This document shows positions 6,665-8,587 of a stretch of 8,587 bases of DNA, in pieces. The notes below the pieces were generated by a model that saw only the letters and a list, made by a program, of their open reading frames with translations, did no database searches and was not told the origin of the DNA. This DNA comes from Gammaproteobacteria bacterium (GTDB lineage Bacteria; Pseudomonadota; Gammaproteobacteria; Pseudomonadales; Azotimanducaceae): positions 7,522 to 16,108 of the forward strand of contig DMUF01000247.1 in assembly GCA_003476445.1 (NCBI GenBank), in the 5' to 3' direction. The position numbers and the translations under genes are program-made. Position 1 is the first letter of the stretch. The number at the start of each line of letters is the position of its first letter.

Positions 6665-6820
6665 CCCCTAGCGAAGTCCGGGCTTTATCGAACGATTCAC
6701 TGACATCCCGCGTACAGACCGCAGCGTGCGAGGCGCGGCACATTGGGCACCGCTGGCTAAGCAGCGGCGTAAGTTGCGCGAAAGCCATGCAGTGTTCCCA
6801 GCAACAGCGAGGGTCATGCG
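6665..6820. promoter_or_regulatory. Divergent intergenic region between MFS and small-protein genes
   Basis: A 156-base spacer that should hold promoters for both flanking genes. A short perfect stem, CCGCTG-6 bases-CAGCGG, lies at 6750-6767. I see no convincing sigma70 promoter on either strand and no gene. Confidence 0.4.
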
Positions 6821-7084
6821 ATGAGGCGCTTGAAAGGAGAATGCAGGGTTAACGACGAGCGGCGGCGGCTTTACTTCCGATCGCTTCGGGTCAACATGCG
6901 CGACGGCGGCTGGTATGTCCGCACGCGCGAGCGGGTGGATCTCGGTCCGTTCCGCAGCCGATTCGAGGCTGAAGTCGAAGCAGAGCTGCTGGTCGACAAG
7001 CTGGAGCAGTTGGGCAACGGCCGGGATGCGCGCGCTGCCCTGCACGAATTCGTGCAGCGCTCGCGCTCTGAAGCAGTCGCCTGA
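6821..7084 (+). CDS. Small conserved protein, DUF6316-like
   Basis: An 87-residue, arginine-rich soluble protein. The core GGWYVRTRERVDLGPF (about residues 29-44) followed by an acidic helix (SRFEAEVEAELLVDKLEQL) matches my memory of DUF6316, a family of small proteins of unknown function in Pseudomonas-like gammaproteobacteria; this needs a profile search. The WYxxTRE...GPF pattern also resembles the short GYF-like or DUF4339 'W-Y...GP' fold, but I would not assign that. The ATG at 6821 has GAGGG seven bases upstream. An AAGGAG further downstream (6833-6838) precedes only an out-of-frame ATG that stops after three codons. The stop is 7 bases from that of the convergent oxidoreductase gene. 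No function can be given. Confidence 0.75.
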   Translation: MRRLKGECRVNDERRRLYFRSLRVNMRDGGWYVRTRERVDLGPFRSRFEAEVEAELLVDKLEQLGNGRDARAALHEFVQRSRSEAVA

Positions 7085-7091
7085 CACGCGA

Positions 7092-7952
7092 TTAGCGCAC
7101 GGCATCCAGATACTGGGCGAGACGGCGCAGATGACCGTCGACCCCAGTTGCACCGGCGTTGTGCGTGGCTAGCGCAATATGCGTGGCGCCGAGTTCGCGC
7201 CACGATTCGGCGTGTGTACGCCAGCGTTCCGGCGTGCCGCCGCGATACTGGGCTTGGGCTTGTATGCCGAAGTCGGACATGTCGCGACCGGCCGCCGTAC
7301 GGTGCGCGCGCAGGGTCTCGATGCATTGCCGCGCGGCGTCGTTCGCGCCCATGAGCGGTATCCAGCCGTCGCCCAAGCGCGCGCAGCGTTCGAGCATTGC
7401 CGGCGCTGATCCGCCGAACCAGATCGGTATTGTTCGTGAGGGGCGCGGATTAATGCTGGCCGCGTCCACGCGGTGGAACTCGCCGTCGAAGGAGAGCGAA
7501 TCCTCGCGCCATAGCGCGCGCAGCAGGTTTACCTGTTCCTCCTGGCGGCGGCCCCGTGCCCGAAACGGTATGCCGAGCGCCTCGTATTCGATCGTGTTCC
7601 AGCCGGTACCGATGCCAAGGCGAAAGCGGTTGTCCGACAGCACCGCGATCTGGGCGGCCTGTTTGGCGACCAGCGCCGTCTGGCGCTGCGGCAGGATCAG
7701 CACGGTGGACATGAAATCCACGCGCGTGGTGACCGCCGCGAGGAACGCGAAGGTCGTCAGCGGTTCGTGAAAGGCGGTGTCCTTGTCGTAGCCACCCTTC
7801 CAGCCACCGGGCCGGTTTGGATCCGCCCCAAGCACGTGGTCGTAAATCAGGATATGGGTGGCACCCAGCGCTTCAACGCCCTGTGCCCAGGCGCGCATCG
7901 CGCCCGGATCGGTGCCGATTTCGTTGTGTGGCAGGACAGCGCCGAAGTGCAT
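7092..7952 (-). CDS. LLM-class flavin/F420-dependent oxidoreductase
   Basis: A 286-residue luciferase-like monooxygenase-superfamily protein (TIM barrel). The strongest signature is RFRLGIGTGWNTIEYEALG (109-127) followed by a RxRGRRxEEQ helix (131-140), typical of the LLM-class group annotated as F420-dependent (TIGR03619-like). Also typical are the IYDHVLG segment (36-42), the LPQRQTALVAKQAAQI helix (87-102) and the PIWFGGSAPAMLERCARLGDGW region in the C-terminal half. The expected activity is hydride transfer to or from reduced F420 or FMN; the substrate is unknown. Many proteobacteria carry such genes without proven F420 synthesis, so the cofactor is uncertain. The ATG at 7952 has GGGAG about nine bases upstream. 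It is convergent with the DUF6316-like gene and divergent from the isoleucyl-tRNA synthetase gene. Confidence 0.92.
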   Translation of the reverse strand: MHFGAVLPHNEIGTDPGAMRAWAQGVEALGATHILIYDHVLGADPNRPGGWKGGYDKDTAFHEPLTTFAFLAAVTTRVDFMSTVLILPQRQTALVAKQAAQIAVLSDNRFRLGIGTGWNTIEYEALGIPFRARGRRQEEQVNLLRALWREDSLSFDGEFHRVDAASINPRPSRTIPIWFGGSAPAMLERCARLGDGWIPLMGANDAARQCIETLRAHRTAAGRDMSDFGIQAQAQYRGGTPERWRTHAESWRELGATHIALATHNAGATGVDGHLRRLAQYLDAVR

Positions 7953-8012
7953 CTGGTGAATCTCCCTCGGTTCGCATCGGCGTGATGCGCGTGGCTGCGC
8001 ATTCTACTCCGC

Positions 8013-8043
8013 CCCTGTGCCCTGTGCCCTGTGCCCTGTGCCC
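8013..8043. repeat. Heptanucleotide tandem repeat, (CCCTGTG)x4 plus CCC
   Basis: Four perfect copies of CCCTGTG at 8013-8019, 8020-8026, 8027-8033 and 8034-8040, followed by a partial CCC. The array lies between two divergent genes, about 25 bases upstream of the ileS -10 box. It is noncoding by context. Such arrays can change copy number by slipped-strand replication, which would shift sequence upstream of the ileS promoter. It occupies the position where a -35 or upstream element would lie, but no direct role is visible. Confidence 0.9.
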
Positions 8044-8067
8044 GGCGGAATCCCGCGGCATCCGGGT

Positions 8068-8073
8068 TATAAT
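8068..8073 (+). promoter_or_regulatory. ileS -10 promoter element (TATAAT)
   Basis: A perfect sigma70 -10 box, TATAAT, lies 29 bases before the ileS ATG, predicting transcription start near 8080 and a short leader of about 23 bases. The expected -35 position (around 8045-8050, GCGGAA) has no good match, so activation or an upstream element may be needed. The leader is too short for a T-box riboswitch. Confidence 0.6.
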
Positions 8074-8102
8074 CCGCGTCTTTCCGGTCCGAAGGCGAGC
8101 CC

Positions 8103-8587
8103 ATGGCTGAACCCGCGCACTCTGGCTCCTCGTTCTCGTTTGTTGCGATGGAGCACAGCATCCTCGAGCGCTGGGCGGCAGAGGATGTGTTCCAGGAATC
8201 CCTGCGCCGCACCCGAGATGAGAGTCCCTACATCTTTTACGACGGTCCTCCGTTCGCGACGGGGCTGCCGCACCATGGCCACATCGTTGCGAGCACGATC
8301 AAGGATATCGTGCCGCGCTACTGGACCATGCAGGGCAGACACGTCCTGCGGCGCTTTGGCTGGGACTGTCATGGTCTCCCGATCGAGCACGAGATCGATA
8401 AGCAGCTTGGTATGTCCGCACAGGAAGCGGTGCGTCAGCTGGGTGTAGCGGGTTACAACGACCAGTGTCGTGCCATCGTGCAGCGCTATGTTGCAGAGTG
8501 GCGTTCCACCATCACACGCCTCGGGCGCTGGGTGGATTTCGACGACGACTACAAGACCATGGATCCGTGGTACATGGAGTCGGTCTG
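8103..8587 (+). CDS. ileS: Isoleucyl-tRNA synthetase, eukaryote-like type 2, N-terminal part
   Basis: The first 161 residues of a class I aminoacyl-tRNA synthetase charging tRNA-Ile; the gene continues past the right edge (full-length type 2 enzymes exceed 1000 residues). YIFYDGPPFATGLPHHGH (43-60) contains the HIGH-type ATP motif as H57-H-G-H60. RRFGWDCHGLPIEHEIDK (83-100) is the isoleucine/Zn-type WDCHGLP block. The wording FYDGPPFATGLPH-GH and ILERW at the N-terminus is that of eukaryotic cytosolic and bacterial type 2 IleRS. Typical bacterial type 1 enzymes have HDGPPYANGxxHIGH. Type 2 enzymes are generally far less sensitive to mupirocin. The HxGH order is canonical, so this is not the swapped GxHH variant linked to hyper-resistance. 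The ATG at 8103 has GAAGG about eight bases upstream. Confidence 0.95.
   Translation, partial: MAEPAHSGSSFSFVAMEHSILERWAAEDVFQESLRRTRDESPYIFYDGPPFATGLPHHGHIVASTIKDIVPRYWTMQGRHVLRRFGWDCHGLPIEHEIDKQLGMSAQEAVRQLGVAGYNDQCRAIVQRYVAEWRSTITRLGRWVDFDDDYKTMDPWYMESV

Noticed and set aside
8013..8043. CRISPR-like array
   Set aside because: Units are only 7 bp with no spacers; it is a simple tandem repeat.
8043..8102. T-box riboswitch in front of ileS
   Set aside because: The leader predicted from the TATAAT box is only about 23 bases, too short, and no T-box sequence is present.

Overview
The window is high-GC bacterial chromosome with densely packed genes on both strands and no mobile element, CRISPR array, tRNA or rRNA that I can see. 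It looks like a gammaproteobacterium, possibly a marine or aquatic lineage near the Cellvibrionales/Pseudomonadales. That is inferred from gene style only: a NorM-type MATE pump behind a Fur-box-like site, a DUF6316-like small protein and a rubrerythrin/Fe-S protein pair. No phylogeny could be run.

Layout. 1-717 (minus): a rubrerythrin without a rubredoxin domain, then the start of an Fe-S protein that runs off the left edge, with a strong hairpin between them. 718-946 is a divergent regulatory region holding a 13/15 match to the Fur 7-1-7 consensus and a cluster of CTATC/GATAG inverted repeats. 983-2359 (plus): a NorM-like MATE exporter that keeps the three acidic residues of the Na+-coupled family. 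2360-4446 (minus): a translationally coupled pair, type I isopentenyl-diphosphate isomerase followed by a long 3-hydroxy-3-methylglutaryl-CoA synthase family enzyme. 4552-5430 (plus): an alpha/beta hydrolase, divergent from idi. 5438-6664 (minus): an MFS transporter. 6821-7084 (plus): a small conserved protein. 7092-7952 (minus): an LLM-class flavin/F420 oxidoreductase. 8103 to the right edge (plus): the N-terminus of an isoleucyl-tRNA synthetase of the eukaryote-like (type 2) lineage, with a TATAAT -10 box and a heptanucleotide tandem repeat upstream.

How the genes fit together. The left part suggests oxidative-stress and iron handling (rubrerythrin, Fe-S protein, Fur-type site). The centre has one entry enzyme and one exit enzyme of mevalonate-type isoprenoid metabolism, unusual for a proteobacterium because most use the MEP route. 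The rest reads as ordinary housekeeping and accessory metabolism. Three convergent gene pairs meet with 0, 7 and 7 bases between stop codons, leaving no room for conventional terminators. I found no defence-like or clearly undescribed multi-gene system. The best leads are the idi-HMGS pair, the type 2 IleRS and the Fur-type site in front of the MATE pump.
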